Source of the DNA: Valencia hispanica
Lineage: Eukaryota > Chordata > Actinopteri > Cyprinodontiformes > Valenciidae
Assembly: GCA_963556495.2 (NCBI GenBank)
Contig: OY747710.1
Span: 62,001 to 126,000 of the forward strand
Length of the DNA: 64,000 bases
Reading direction: 5' to 3'
Positions 1 through 14,700 of this stretch are shown here, piece after piece. The notes beneath the pieces are model-generated. The model saw only the letters and a list, made by a program, of their open reading frames with translations. It did no database searches and was not told where the DNA came from. Positions within the stretch are counted from its first letter, which is position 1. The number at the start of each line of letters is the position of its first letter. A program made the translations under genes and the position numbers.

Positions 1-14
1 AGTGTGTGTGAGAC

Positions 15-3574
<3,560 letters not shown>

Positions 3575-3602
3575 GGCTACCAGGAGGCTCCGCCCACCGC
3601 CA

Positions 3603-4983
3603 CTGAAACAGAGAGACAGGTCAAAGGTCATTCATGAGAGTCTCATTAACAGGTGTGTAGCTTTAAATGGCTTCATGCTCAGGTGTTGCTGTTTTCTATC
3701 TTTATTTCTGTTATTTAAACATTTTCACATTATTTCCTCTATGAAAATAATCTGGGTTTTATTTTATCATCCTGGTGCTTCACATTAATGATAAATAATC
3801 ATTTACACTGATAGATAAAACAATTTAATTAATTCACAATGATAGATAATTTGATGTAATTAATTTACACTGATATGTAGATTAAATGTAATTAATTTAC
3901 ACTGAATGATAAATTAAACGAGGAACAAGAGCCGTTTTATGAGATGCTTCGGTAGAATCAAACAGATGGACGAGCCGGTATCGTCCAGGTAAATAATCCC
4001 AGGGAGCCAATCCTAGAAGCTGACGTCGTGACGTCATGGCCAATTTAAGACTTTATTATAGAAATGAACGACAACTGGTTCATAATGGAACCGATTAACT
4101 CTTAACATTAATTTGTTGAGTTTTGGGTTGTTAAGACAGACCCGAACTGTTAGCAGCTAAAGCTAACGGTTAGCCTTAGCTGTTGATACAGACAGGAGGA
4201 ACCACTCTGAGTTCTTCTGGACCCGACTCCGGTACCAGCGAGCCCCATTAGGAACCGCAAGATAACTAGTCTGAAATGGGTCGGAACGAACTACTTCAGC
4301 AGAATCAGCAGGTTTGTTATTGTTCGGCGCCTACAGTCCAACCAGACAGAACCGGTGTTTGGGCTCATATGCTAACAAAGGAAAGATTCTGACAGAACCT
4401 GGAGCAGCTGCACCGAACCGAACCCTATGATCCGCAGACACCAACTGGACCTTCACACCTAACGGAGAACTGCTGCTAACTCAGGGTTAGCAAATGACTC
4501 GTGGCTAACCATAGAAAATGAACGGGAGTTAGCCCAAACGGCTAACAGTTCTCCTTTATGTTTGAGCGCATCTGTTAGCTCACAGCTAGCAGCTACAGCT
4601 AGCCTGAGACAACTGTTGCTAACTCCCAGCAAAGGTATGTTCCAGCACGCGCACAGGTGAGTTGTGCTGATGAAGTGATGCGTCAGGTGCGTACAGGTGA
4701 GTCGTTGTTACCTGTTGACAACTCAGTTGCGCAGAAATAACGTCTCACGTGCAGTTTGTTGACTCCATTTATTCTGTTTGCTCTTCATCTCCGCTGCCAG
4801 ACAGCAGGGGGCGCAGCTGCTTCTGTTCCGCATCGCTCTCTTCTTCTGCGAATGTTGGCAGGTTGTTTCCGACGCAGCACTGCCACCAGCTGGACGGAGG
4901 CTGATCTCCAGCATTTATGTTATTTTACTCCGGCAGATCAGCTGCAGGCTGAGGGGACATGGAGGCAGAAGATTCAAACAAGA

Positions 4984-4985
<2 letters not shown>
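3603..4985. other. 5' flank / 5'UTR intron of pi4kb, no gene recognised
   Basis: AT-rich DNA with three diverged copies of an ATTAATTTACACTGAT motif at 3790-3905, then more GC-rich DNA with repeated GCTAACAG/CTAGC words around 4130-4640. A non-coding pi4kb exon and promoter must lie upstream of 3603, perhaps around 4750-4960 where GC content rises, but no convincing donor could be fixed. Confidence 0.4.
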
Positions 4986-4988
<3 letters not shown>

Positions 4989-5064
<76 letters not shown>

Positions 5065-5125
5065 CACATATATATATGTATATATATATATATATATAAT
5101 TACACATATATATATGTATACAGTG
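4989..5125. repeat. TA microsatellite
   Basis: An uninterrupted (TA)n run to about 5060, followed by two interrupted blocks, each with ATTACACATATATATATG. It directly precedes a SINE. Confidence 0.97.
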
Positions 5126-5147
5126 TGTGTGTGTACATGTATATATG

Positions 5148-5398
5148 GAACGACTGTGACTCAGTAGGTAAAGTAATTGTCTTGCATTCGGCGGGTTGTA
5201 GGTTCAATTTCAGCTTTCCTTTGTCACTTGTCAATGTGCCCCTGGGCCAGGCATTTAACCCTGTGTTGCCTACCGAGCTCTGTATCGGTGTATAAATGTG
5301 TTTATGATTGTGAATAGATGAATGTGGCTCCAGTGTGAAGCGTTTTGAGTCGTCAGTGAAACTAGGAAAAAGCTGTATAAATTCAGTCCATTTACCAA
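5148..5398 (+). mobile_element. tRNA-derived SINE
   Basis: The 5' part resembles a tRNA with an A-box-like GACTCAGTAGGTAAAGT and a B box GGTTCAATTTC (about 5201-5211). The tail ends in the TATAAATTCAGTCCATTTACC sequence common at the end of teleost short interspersed repeats. It is diverged from a functional pol III promoter. Confidence 0.7.
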
Positions 5399-5619
5399 AT
5401 TGACTTTTATTTATAAAACAATTAATCTGTTCAAAGTCCTGATTTTTTAATTTATCGTTTTCATTTTTTTTCCTGGGATCTCTTAAAACTGTCTGGATCA
5501 GCAGAACTTCATCAAAGTTTCAGAGTTTTTGTTTTTTGGGACTTGAGCTTCTTTAATTTTAATCCAATCTGTGTTTCTAGTTATTCCTATTATCATATAA
5601 TCTCGGCTAATTATAATTT

Positions 5620-6860
5620 CCATCCATCCATCCATTTTCTTCTGCTTATCCGGGGTCGGGTTGCGGGGGCAGCAGCCTAAGCAAAGAGACCCAGACTTCC
5701 CTCTCCCCAGCCACTTGTTCCAGCTCCTCGGGAGGAACCCCAAGGCGCTCCCAGGCCAGCCGAGAAACATAGTCCCTCCAGCGTGTCCTGGGCCTTCCCC
5801 TGGGCCTCCTCCCGGTGAGACGTGCCTGAAACACCTCACCAGGGAGGCGTCCAGGAGGCATCCTGACCAGATGCCCGAGCCACCTCAACTGACTCCTCTC
5901 GATGTGGAGAAGCAGCGGCTCTACTCTGAGCCCCCTCCGGATGACTGAGCTTCTCACCCTATCTCTAAGGGAGAGCCCAGACACTCTGCGGAGGAAACTC
6001 ATTTCAGCCGCTTGTATCCGTGATCTCGTTCTTTCGGTCACCACCCAGAGTTCGTGACCATAGATGAGGGCAGGAACGTAGATCGACCGGTAAATCGAGA
6101 GCTTCGCCTTTTGGCTCAGCTCTCTCTTCACCACGACAGACCGGTATAGCGCCCGCATAACTGCAGATGCCCCACCAATCCGTCTATCGATCTCCCGCTC
6201 CATTTTTCCCTCATTCGTGAACAAGACCCCCAGATACTTAAACTCCTCCACTTGGGGAAGGACCCCATCCCCGACCCGGAGAAGGCACCCCACCCTTTTC
6301 CGGCTCAAGACCATGGCCTTGGATTTGGAGGTGCTGATTCTCATCCCAGCCGCTTCACACTCGGCTGCGAACCGCTCCAGCGAAAGCTGTAGATCACGTT
6401 CCGATGAAGCCAACAGGACCACGTCATCTGCAAAAAGCAGAGACCCGATCCTGAGGCCACCAAAACGGATCCCCTCAACGCCTTGGCTGCGCCTAGAAAT
6501 CCTGTCCATAAAAGTTAGGAACAGGATCGGTGACAAAGGGCAACCTTGGCGAAGTCCAACTCTCACCGGAAACAAGCCCGACTTACTGCCGGCAATGCGA
6601 ACCAAACTCTGGCACCGGTCGTACAGGGACCTAACAGCCCATATCAAGGGGCCCGGTACCCCATACTCCTGGAGCACCCCCCACAGGGCTCCCCGAGGGA
6701 CACGGTCGAACGCCTTCTCCAAGTCCACAAAACACATGTAGACCGGTTGGGTGAACTCCCACGCACCCTCCAGGACCCTGCTGAGGGTGTAGAGCTGGTC
6801 CAGTGTTCACATCATGACCACACAGCCCCTCTCGGGAACCACGCTGCGCTGTTGCAGTGA
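5620..6860 (-). mobile_element. RTE-clade (Rex3-like) LINE, 5'-truncated
   Basis: The minus strand encodes the reverse transcriptase C-terminal half: CFVDLEKAFDRVPRG (motif A), VGLRQGCPLSPILF (motif B), LLFADDVVLLASS (motif C), then the thumb and LRWLGHLVRMPPGRLPGEVF. The frame is open from 6737 to 5646; upstream an in-frame TGA occurs near 6810, and the copy ends abruptly near 6860. The 3' end (low coordinates) is a GATG-type tail at 5620-5636, as described for Rex3. It is a dead-on-arrival copy from a recent insertion, judging from the intact long frame. Confidence 0.9.
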
Positions 6861-7150
6861 TTTTTTTTAAATTATAATTTGATCAATTTATTCCTTTTTA
6901 TCCTTTCATTCTGATTATGTATTTATACAATACTGTTTTTGTTTTTCTTTTAAAATGTTTAACATTTAATTTAGTTTTTTGTATCTTTTATAATTCATTA
7001 CATTTAGATTTTATTTTAGATTTTAGTTCAATACATTTTATTACATTTTTTACATTTGACTACAGTGATAAGTTTTCATGTAATTTTTAAATTACACAAC
7101 TAAATTTACCTCTCGTTATTTATTCATTTATATTTTATCTTCTGTGCATT
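6861..7150. other. AT-rich intergenic DNA
   Basis: T-rich and A-rich runs with no coding potential, between the LINE 5' truncation point and the probable creb3l4 promoter. Confidence 0.5.
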
Positions 7151-7225
7151 TTGTCACGTGGTCCGAGCTGATGGCCGGAAGTCTCCCGTACAGCAGATGG
7201 CGACCCTGACCTGCAGGGGGAGCCA
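7150..7225 (+). promoter_or_regulatory. creb3l4: probable creb3l4 promoter
   Basis: An abrupt change from AT-rich to GC-rich DNA with three TSS-proximal motifs in about 45 bp: GTCACGTG E-box (7154), GGCCGGAAGT ETS site (7174) and AGATGGCG YY1-like site (7195). The position fits a TSS for the non-coding exon ending at 7368. Inference only. Confidence 0.45.
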
Positions 7226-7368
7226 GTGAGGAGGAAGAGTTTGAGTCTGCCAGAAGTCTGGACGGATCCTCTGCAGGGAGCTGCTGGGCTTTCACTGAGT
7301 TCTGGTTCTGATTTAATGAGGAACCGAACTTACTGACCCGGAACCAGCTCCAAACAGAACCACTCTGT
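7200..7368 (+). other. creb3l4: candidate non-coding first exon of creb3l4
   Basis: The coding exon at 8564 is preceded by an acceptor, so an upstream exon is required. A strong donor, CTGT|GTAAGTATG, sits at 7369, downstream of the promoter-like block. The exon start is unknown. The intron from 7369 to 8563 holds no recognisable gene. Confidence 0.35.
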
Positions 7369-8563
7369 GTAAGTATGTGCTGCTCATGATCCTGGATGAG
7401 CCTGGTCCTGGTTCTGGTTCTGGTGAGCCATGCAGGCTGTGAATGTCCTGGGAGTTTTCTGCTGAGTTCTGTCTGGACGGTTCTAGTTGGATACAGAACC
7501 TCGGTACCTGAGTCTGGATCAGTTCATCTGGGAGCTCTGAGGTGTTGATTACCAGATCCGGTTCAGACCTTTTATCCATCAGGCTTCAGAGACCCGATCT
7601 GCTCCGGATCCTGGTTCCGATCCAGACCCTGAACCTTAGCCAGGTCCCAGATCTGATCCTTTCCCCCTGATTTGAAGACCGGATTCTGATGTTCCACGTT
7701 TTCTTCCTGCAGCAGCTAAACGGAAGCTTCATTCAGGAATCAGTGGATCTTTCTGGATCTTTCTGGATCCACTGATTCGGTCTGAACATATTCTAGATTC
7801 CTGCTGAACGTTCTTCTCGGCTTCAGACTTAAAATGGTAAAATAATTAAATGAAGATGATTTCCAAGGAGCTCCAGACGCTCCGTGTGATCAGCTGACAG
7901 CAGAACCTCCGCTGATTGGTTGATCTGATAGGGAAACAAAGCTCCACGTGGAGCTTCACACTGGTTCTGGTTCGGGTTCTGAGGACAGAGAACCGGTCTC
8001 TAGGGAAGGAAGGAACCTCCATGACTGGGAATGTTTTCAGACTTTGGTTCTCTAACTGAGCTCTGATCACCAGCTGCAGGTTCTGCAGGTTCTGTCGGTG
8101 TGAAGGCAGTGGGACTCCGGGGAGAACCGGTCGGTCCGGTTCCAGAGACGGGATGGGAAATGTTTGCGTTGGTGGGCGTGTTCAGCAGGATGTCCTGGAG
8201 CGCTGCGTCACCTGATCCGTTTGCTCACCTGCAGCCAACAGCAGGAATGTCAGGACCAAACAGAACCTCCGGTCCAAACCACCAGGTTCTTCTCGGATTC
8301 AGAACCAGGCCGTGGATATAAACCCGCTTCTTATTCTCAGTCAGTGAATCTGGTTCTGAGAGCAAAAAGAACAGAACCGGTTTTCTGCCATAAGTGTCTA
8401 AGATGCCATCTCAGAGATTCTGATCCGGTTCTGGTTCTGCAGGGAACAGGTTGAAGAATTCGGCTCTGCAAGGAAGGAAACATCTGAACAGAACCTCAGG
8501 AATACATGTTTGGGTTCTGAAGGTTTCTGGATCCGTTCATGATGTTGATCTGATCTGTTTCAG

Positions 8564-8704
8564 CTGATGGATGCAGAGAGCGGAGAGATGCTGCCTGAAA
8601 CTGGACTGCTGGACCGCTGGGAGCTCCACGATCCAACCGGCTCAGAACCGGGCCTCAGTGGTCCGGAGAAGCTCCTGCAGGACTGGGAGGGAGACCCCGA
8701 CTGT
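8564..8704 (+). CDS. creb3l4: creb3l4 first coding exon
   Basis: The acceptor TGTTTCAG ends at 8563, with ATG at 8567. 46 codons, [13 protein letters not shown] to WEGDPDC, phase 0 at donor GTGAGT (8705). It aligns weakly with the human N-terminus (LLDAWLEP, GDRGC). Confidence 0.85.
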
Positions 8705-11700
8705 GTGAGTCTAGCAATGCAGATCAGGTGGTCTTTACTTTCAGGTGGTCTTTTAGTCTTTTCCGTTAGTGACAGTAGCCCCAGAACTAAACTCTACCAG
8801 GGCCTGCAATGAATTTGCAGCTTTTTCTCTGAAAAGATTCTAACAATTAGACGGTCAATCTGTACCTCAATATCGAACCCACAACCAGTGCCATCCCCAA
8901 TCAACAACAATGAAGAGAAAATGTCTGAATTCCACAAATTAAACCAGAACAGCTTTGAAAAAATCATTATCCAATTAAGCTCCTCCTCCTGCTGTCTTAA
9001 TATCCGACCCACAGCTTTTCTAAAGAAAGTTCTTCCTGTTATTGGTTCTGATCTTGTTCAAATAGTGAACTCATCACTGCTATCAGGTGTCTTCCCTCAG
9101 GCTTTAAAAACAGCAGTTATTAAACCACTGCTAAAGAAGAAGAATGTGGACAACACGTTAATGCAGAACTACAGGCCGATCTGTAATCTCCCATTCATCA
9201 GTAAGATTATTGAAAAAGCCGATTCAGCAGTTAAATGGCTTCCTAACAATGACCAACCGTTTTAATGTTTTTCAGTCTGGTTTCCGTGGTAACCACAGCA
9301 CCGAGATTGTCCTAGTCAAAGTTTTCAGTGACATCTGCATAAATACAGACTGTGGAAGAACCACAGTGCTGGTTCTGTTGGACCTCAGTGTTGATCATGA
9401 TATATTATTGGAACGACTGGAGAGCTGGGTCAGACTCTCTGGTACAGTACTTGGCTGGTTTGAGTCTTACCTAAAGAACAGGGACTTCTTTGTTTCAATA
9501 GGAAACTTTTCATCAGAACGAACAGAAAGTTCCCCAGGGCTCCATCCTGGGGCCCCTCTTATTTAATATCTACATGCTCCCACTAGCCCAGATTATAACA
9601 ACTAATAAGATGAGCTACCATAACTATGCAGATGATACTCAGCTCTACATTACGATGTCACCAGGTGACTCTGAACCCATCCAAACTCTTAAGTAAATGC
9701 ATCGAGCAAATCAATGGATGGATGTGCCATAACTTTCTCCAGCTGAACAGAAACAAAACTGAATTATTTTTGGACCTAAAGAGGAACGATCAACAATCAG
9801 CACACAGCTTTAGTTAATCCAGCTAGAAACTACTGATCAGGCCTGAAATCTAGGTGTAGTGATGGACTCAGACCTGAACCTCCAGGGTCACATAAAGGTC
9901 AATAACAAGGTCAGCCTTCTATCACCTGAAGAACATTTCTAGGATTAAAGGACTGATGTCACAACAGGACCTAGAAAAACTCATCCATGCGTTTATCTTT
10001 AGTTGGATTGATTACTGCAACAGCGTCTTCACAGGTCTGCCTAAAAAGTCAATCAGACAGCTGCAGCTGATCCAGAACGCTGCTGCTCGTGTTCCTCACT
10101 AGAACCAGGAAAGTAGAGCACATCACCCCAGTTCTAAAGTCCTTACACTGGCTCCCTGTAGCTCAGAGAATAGACTTTAAAATACTTTTACTAGTTAATT
10201 TAAATCATTACATGGCTTAGCACCAAAGTATGTTGAAGATCTACTGTTACTATAGCAACCCCCCCCCCCAGACCAATCAGGTCCTCTAATTCCAGTCGAC
10301 TCAACATCCCTAGAATCAGAACTAAACATGGAGAAGCAGCTTTCAGTTTCTATGCTCCTCTAATCTGGAACAAACTTCCAGAAAACTGCAAAGCTGCTGA
10401 AACACTGAGCTGCTTTAAATCGAGACTAAAAACCATCTGTTTAGAATCAGGTGGTCTTTACCTTCAGATGATCTTTACCTTCAGATCAGATGGTCTTTAC
10501 CTTCAGGTGATCTTTACCTTCAGGTCAGATGATCTTTACCTTCAGGTCAGGTGGTCTTTACCTTCAGATCAGGTGGTCTTTACCTTCAGGTGATCTTTAC
10601 CTTCAGATCAGATGGTCTTTACCTTCAGGTGATCTTTACCTTCAGATCAGATGATCTTTACCTTCAGGTCAGGTGGTCTTTACCTTCAGATCAGATGGTC
10701 TTTACCTTCAGGTGGTCTTTACCTTCAGATCAGGTGGTCTTTACCTTCAGATCAGATGGTCTTTACCTTCAGATCAGATGGTCTTTACCTTCAGGTCAGG
10801 TGGTCTTTACCTTCAGGTGGTCTTTACCTTCAGATCAGGTGGTCTTTACCTTCAGATCAGATGGTCTTTACCTTCAGATCAGATGGTCTTTACCTTCAGG
10901 TCAGGTGGTCTTTACCTTTAAGTCAGGTGGTCTTTACCTTCAGGTCAGGTGGTCTTTACCTTTAGGTCAGGTGGTCTTTACCTTTAGGTCAGGTGGTCTT
11001 TACCTTTAGGTGATCTTTACCTTCAGGTGGTCTTTACCTTCAGGTTATCTTTACCTTCAGATCAGGTGGTCTTTACCTTCAGGTGGTCTTTACCTTCAGG
11101 TCAGGTGGTCTTTACCTTTAGGTGGTCTTTACCTTCAGGTCAGGTGGTCTTTACCTTCAGGTGATCTTTACCTTCAGATCAGGTGGTCTTTACCTTTAGG
11201 TCAGGTGGTCTTTACCTTTAGGTCAGGTGGTCTTTACCTTTAGGTGATCTTTACCTTCAGGTGGTCTTTACCTTCAGGTTATCTTTACCTTCAGATCAGG
11301 TGGTCTTTACCTTCAGGTGGTCTTTACCTTCAGATCAGGTGGTCTTTACCTTTAGGTGGTCTTTACCTTCAGATCAGGTGGTCTTTACCTTTAGGTGGTC
11401 TTTACCTTCAGGTGGTCTTTACCTTCAGGTCAGGTGGTCTTTACCTTCAGGTGAATTTTACCTTCAGATCAGGTGGTCTTTACCTTCAGATCAGGTGGTC
11501 TTTACCTTTAGGTGGTCTTTACCTTCAGATCAGATGGTCTTTACCTTTAGGTGGTCTTTACCTTCAGATCAGGTAGTCTTTACCTTCAGATCAGATGGTC
11601 TTTACCTTCAGGTCAGGTGGTCTTTACCTTCAGGTCAGGTGGTCTTTACCTTCAGATCAGGTGGTCTTTACCTTTAGGTGGTCTTTACCTTCAGTAAGAT

Positions 11701-14700
11701 GATGGGAATCATCCCCACGTCTCAGCTGTCCCTTGTTTTTTGTCAGGTGACCCTGAATGACAGCGAATCAGAAGACGTTATGCACGCAGTCGACCCCAAT
11801 GAGGTGTTCGGTACCGCGACGACCGACCCGTCATCAGAGAGCGACAGCGGCATCTCAGAGGAGACCCCTGTTACCCTGGTGACGGCTGTAACCACGGGGA
11901 CCAGGCAGCCAGTCTATCAGGTGGTCTATGACATCAGCTCTGTGGGCGGAGCCAGGCCTGAACCCGGTCAGGAGAACATCATCTCCATAGAGCTTGGTAA
12001 GTCCAATAACATGTTTGAGTCAGTTCTGATGATGTCATCATCTCACCTGGTTTACTTTTTCTCTTCTTGTGTCTCCTCCCCCTGATCCTCCTGATTTTCT
12101 TCCTGATCCTCCTCCCATCCTGTTCCAGATGAATGGAGCTCCCAGCTGCTGTTCTCAGAGTCGTGCATCGTTAACGAGCTGCCGACGGCCTCGTCTTCAT
12201 CCTCCCCGCTGGACGGCAGCCTGAGCTCCGCCCCTCTCTCAGGTAGAAACCAGGTAAGACTTCTTGTCAGTGAACTTCATCAGACCGCCTGTCAGGCCTC
12301 TGGAGGACTCACTAGTCTTCTTGTTCAGGTTCAGCTGTTTCCAGGCCTGCGGCTGACGGAGGAGGAGCAGAAGCTGCTGACGGAGGAGGGAGTGTCCCTA
12401 CCCAGCAACCTTCCTCTCACTAAGGTCCAACAGAACCGAATCTGAGCGCCGGCACCGAAAACACAAACGTGTTCCTCTGATCATCCTACACTTCCATCAC
12501 AGGCCGAGGAACGCATCCTGAAGAAAGTCCGCAGGAAGATCCGGAACAAGCAGTCAGCTCAAGACAGCCGGAAGAGGAGGAAGGAGTACATCGACAGCCT
12601 GGAGAGCAGGTATTCCTCCTGGGGGACAGGTGGGAGACAGGTGAGGGGAACAGATGGGGAGACAGGTGGGGGAAGGTGAGGGGAAGGTGAGAGATAGGTG
12701 GGGGGTAGGTGGGAGACAGGTGAGGGGAAGGTGGGAGACAGTTGAGGGGAACAGATGGGGAGACAGGTGGGGGAAGGTGAGGGGAAGGTGAGAGATAGGT
12801 GGGGGTAGGTGGGAGACAGGTGAGGGGAAGGTGGGAGACAGTTGAGGGGAACAGATGGGGAGACAGGTGGGGGAAGGTGGGGGGAAGGTGAGAGATAGGT
12901 GGGGGGTAGGTGGGGAAGGTGGGAGACAGGTGAGGGGAAGGTGGGGGAACAGATGGGGGGAAGGTGGGAGACAGGTGGGGGGAAGGTGAGAGACAGGTGG
13001 GGGGTAGGTGGGTGACAGGTGGGGGGAAGGTGGGAGACAGGTGGGGGACAGATGGGGGGAAGGTGGGAGACAGGTGAGGGGAAGGTGAGAGACAGGTGGG
13101 GGGAAGGTGGGAGACAGGTGAGGGGAAGGTGGGAGACAGTTGAGGGGAACAGATGGGGAGACAGGTGGGGGAAGGTGGGGGGAAGGTGAGAGACAGGTGG
13201 GGGGAAGGTGGGAGACAGGTGAGGGGAAGGTGGGAGACAGGTGAGGGGAACAGATGGGGAGACAGGTGGGGGAAGGTGGGGGGAAGGTGAGAGATAGGTG
13301 GGGGGTAGGTGGGGAAGGTGGGAGACAGGTGAGGGGAAGGTGGGGGGAAGGTGGGAGACAGGTGGGGGAACAGATGGGGGGAAGGTGGGAGACAGGTGGG
13401 GGGAAGGTGAGAGACAGGTGGGGGGTAGGTGGGTGACAGGTGGGGGGAAGGTGGGAGACAGGTGGGGGACAGATGGGGGGAAGGTGGGAGACAGGTGGAG
13501 GGACAGATGGGGGGAAGGTGGGAGACAGGTGGAGGGACAGATGGGGGAAGGTGGGAGACAGGTGGGGGACAGATAGGGGGAAGGTGGGAGACAGGTGGAG
13601 GGACAGATGGGGGGGAAGGTGGGAGACGGGTGGAGGGACAGATGGGAGACAGGTGGGAGACGGGTGGGGGGAAGGTGGGAGACAGGTGGGGGACTGGTGA
13701 GAGACAGGTGGAGGGAAGGTGGGAGACAGGTAGAGGGACAGGTGGGGCAGAAGGTGGGAGACAGGTGGGGGAACAGATGGGGGAAGGTGGGAGACAGGTG
13801 GGGGGACAGGTAGGAGACAGGTGGGGGATAGGTGGAGGACAGATGGGGGAAGGTGATAGACAAGTGGGGGGACAGATGGGACACAGGTGGGGGAAGGTGG
13901 GGGGACAGGTGGAGGGACAGATGGGACACAGGTGGGGGGAAGGTGGGGGGACAAATGGGGGGACGGTGGGAGACAGGCAGCGGGACAGATGGGGGAAGGT
14001 GGGAAACAGGTGGGGGGACAGGTAGGAGGCAGGTGGGGGACAGGTGGAGAAACAGGTGGGGGACAGATGGGGGGGGGGGAGGTGAGAGACAGGTGGGGGA
14101 CAGGTGGAGGGACATGTAGGAGACAGGTGGGGGGGAAGGTGGGGGACAGATGGGGGGAAGGTGAGAGACAGATGGAGGGACAAGTGGGAGGCAGGTGGGG
14201 GGAAGGTGGGGGACAGATGGGACACAGGTGGGGAAACAGGTAGGGGACAGATGGGGGACAGGTGGAGTTGTAATGGTTCTGGTGAGCCCGTCCCGGTTCT
14301 CTGTGATGGTTCTGATCCAGTCTGTGTTCAGGGCGGCGGCGTGTTCGGCTCAGAACCAGGAGCTGCAGAGAACCGTGGAGCAGCTGGAGAAACACAACAT
14401 GTAAGAACTTTCCTCTGGTTCTGATCCATTCCTCATGTTTACGATCAGGTTCTGGTTCTGATGGAGGTGAGGATGTTTTTAGTGAACATCTGGAGGGAGA
14501 GCAGAACCCAACAGTACCAGGTCGCTTCTCTGGATCACTAACATCCAGGACCTGGTTCTGTGAGAGAACGGGTCGCCGTACCAGAACCGGATCCAGTCGG
14601 GACGTTTACTTAAAATCAGAGCAGGGTCAGAGGTCACAGAGGTTACTGGCCTGTGGCCTTCAGAGGAGCTGAAGAACAGAGCTGCATGGTGTAAAGTTTG

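Noticed and set aside
5148..5398. A functional tRNA gene at 5.15 kb
   Set aside because: Only A- and B-box remnants are present, cloverleaf pairing is lost and a SINE tail follows.
5661..6860. Plus-strand open frames over the RTE LINE
   Set aside because: Shadows of the minus-strand reverse transcriptase, whose motifs are unambiguous.
12486..14395. 500-613-codon minus-strand Pro/Ser/His-rich open frames
   Set aside because: Antisense of the G-rich minisatellite in creb3l4; composition artefact that also covers genuine creb3l4 exons.
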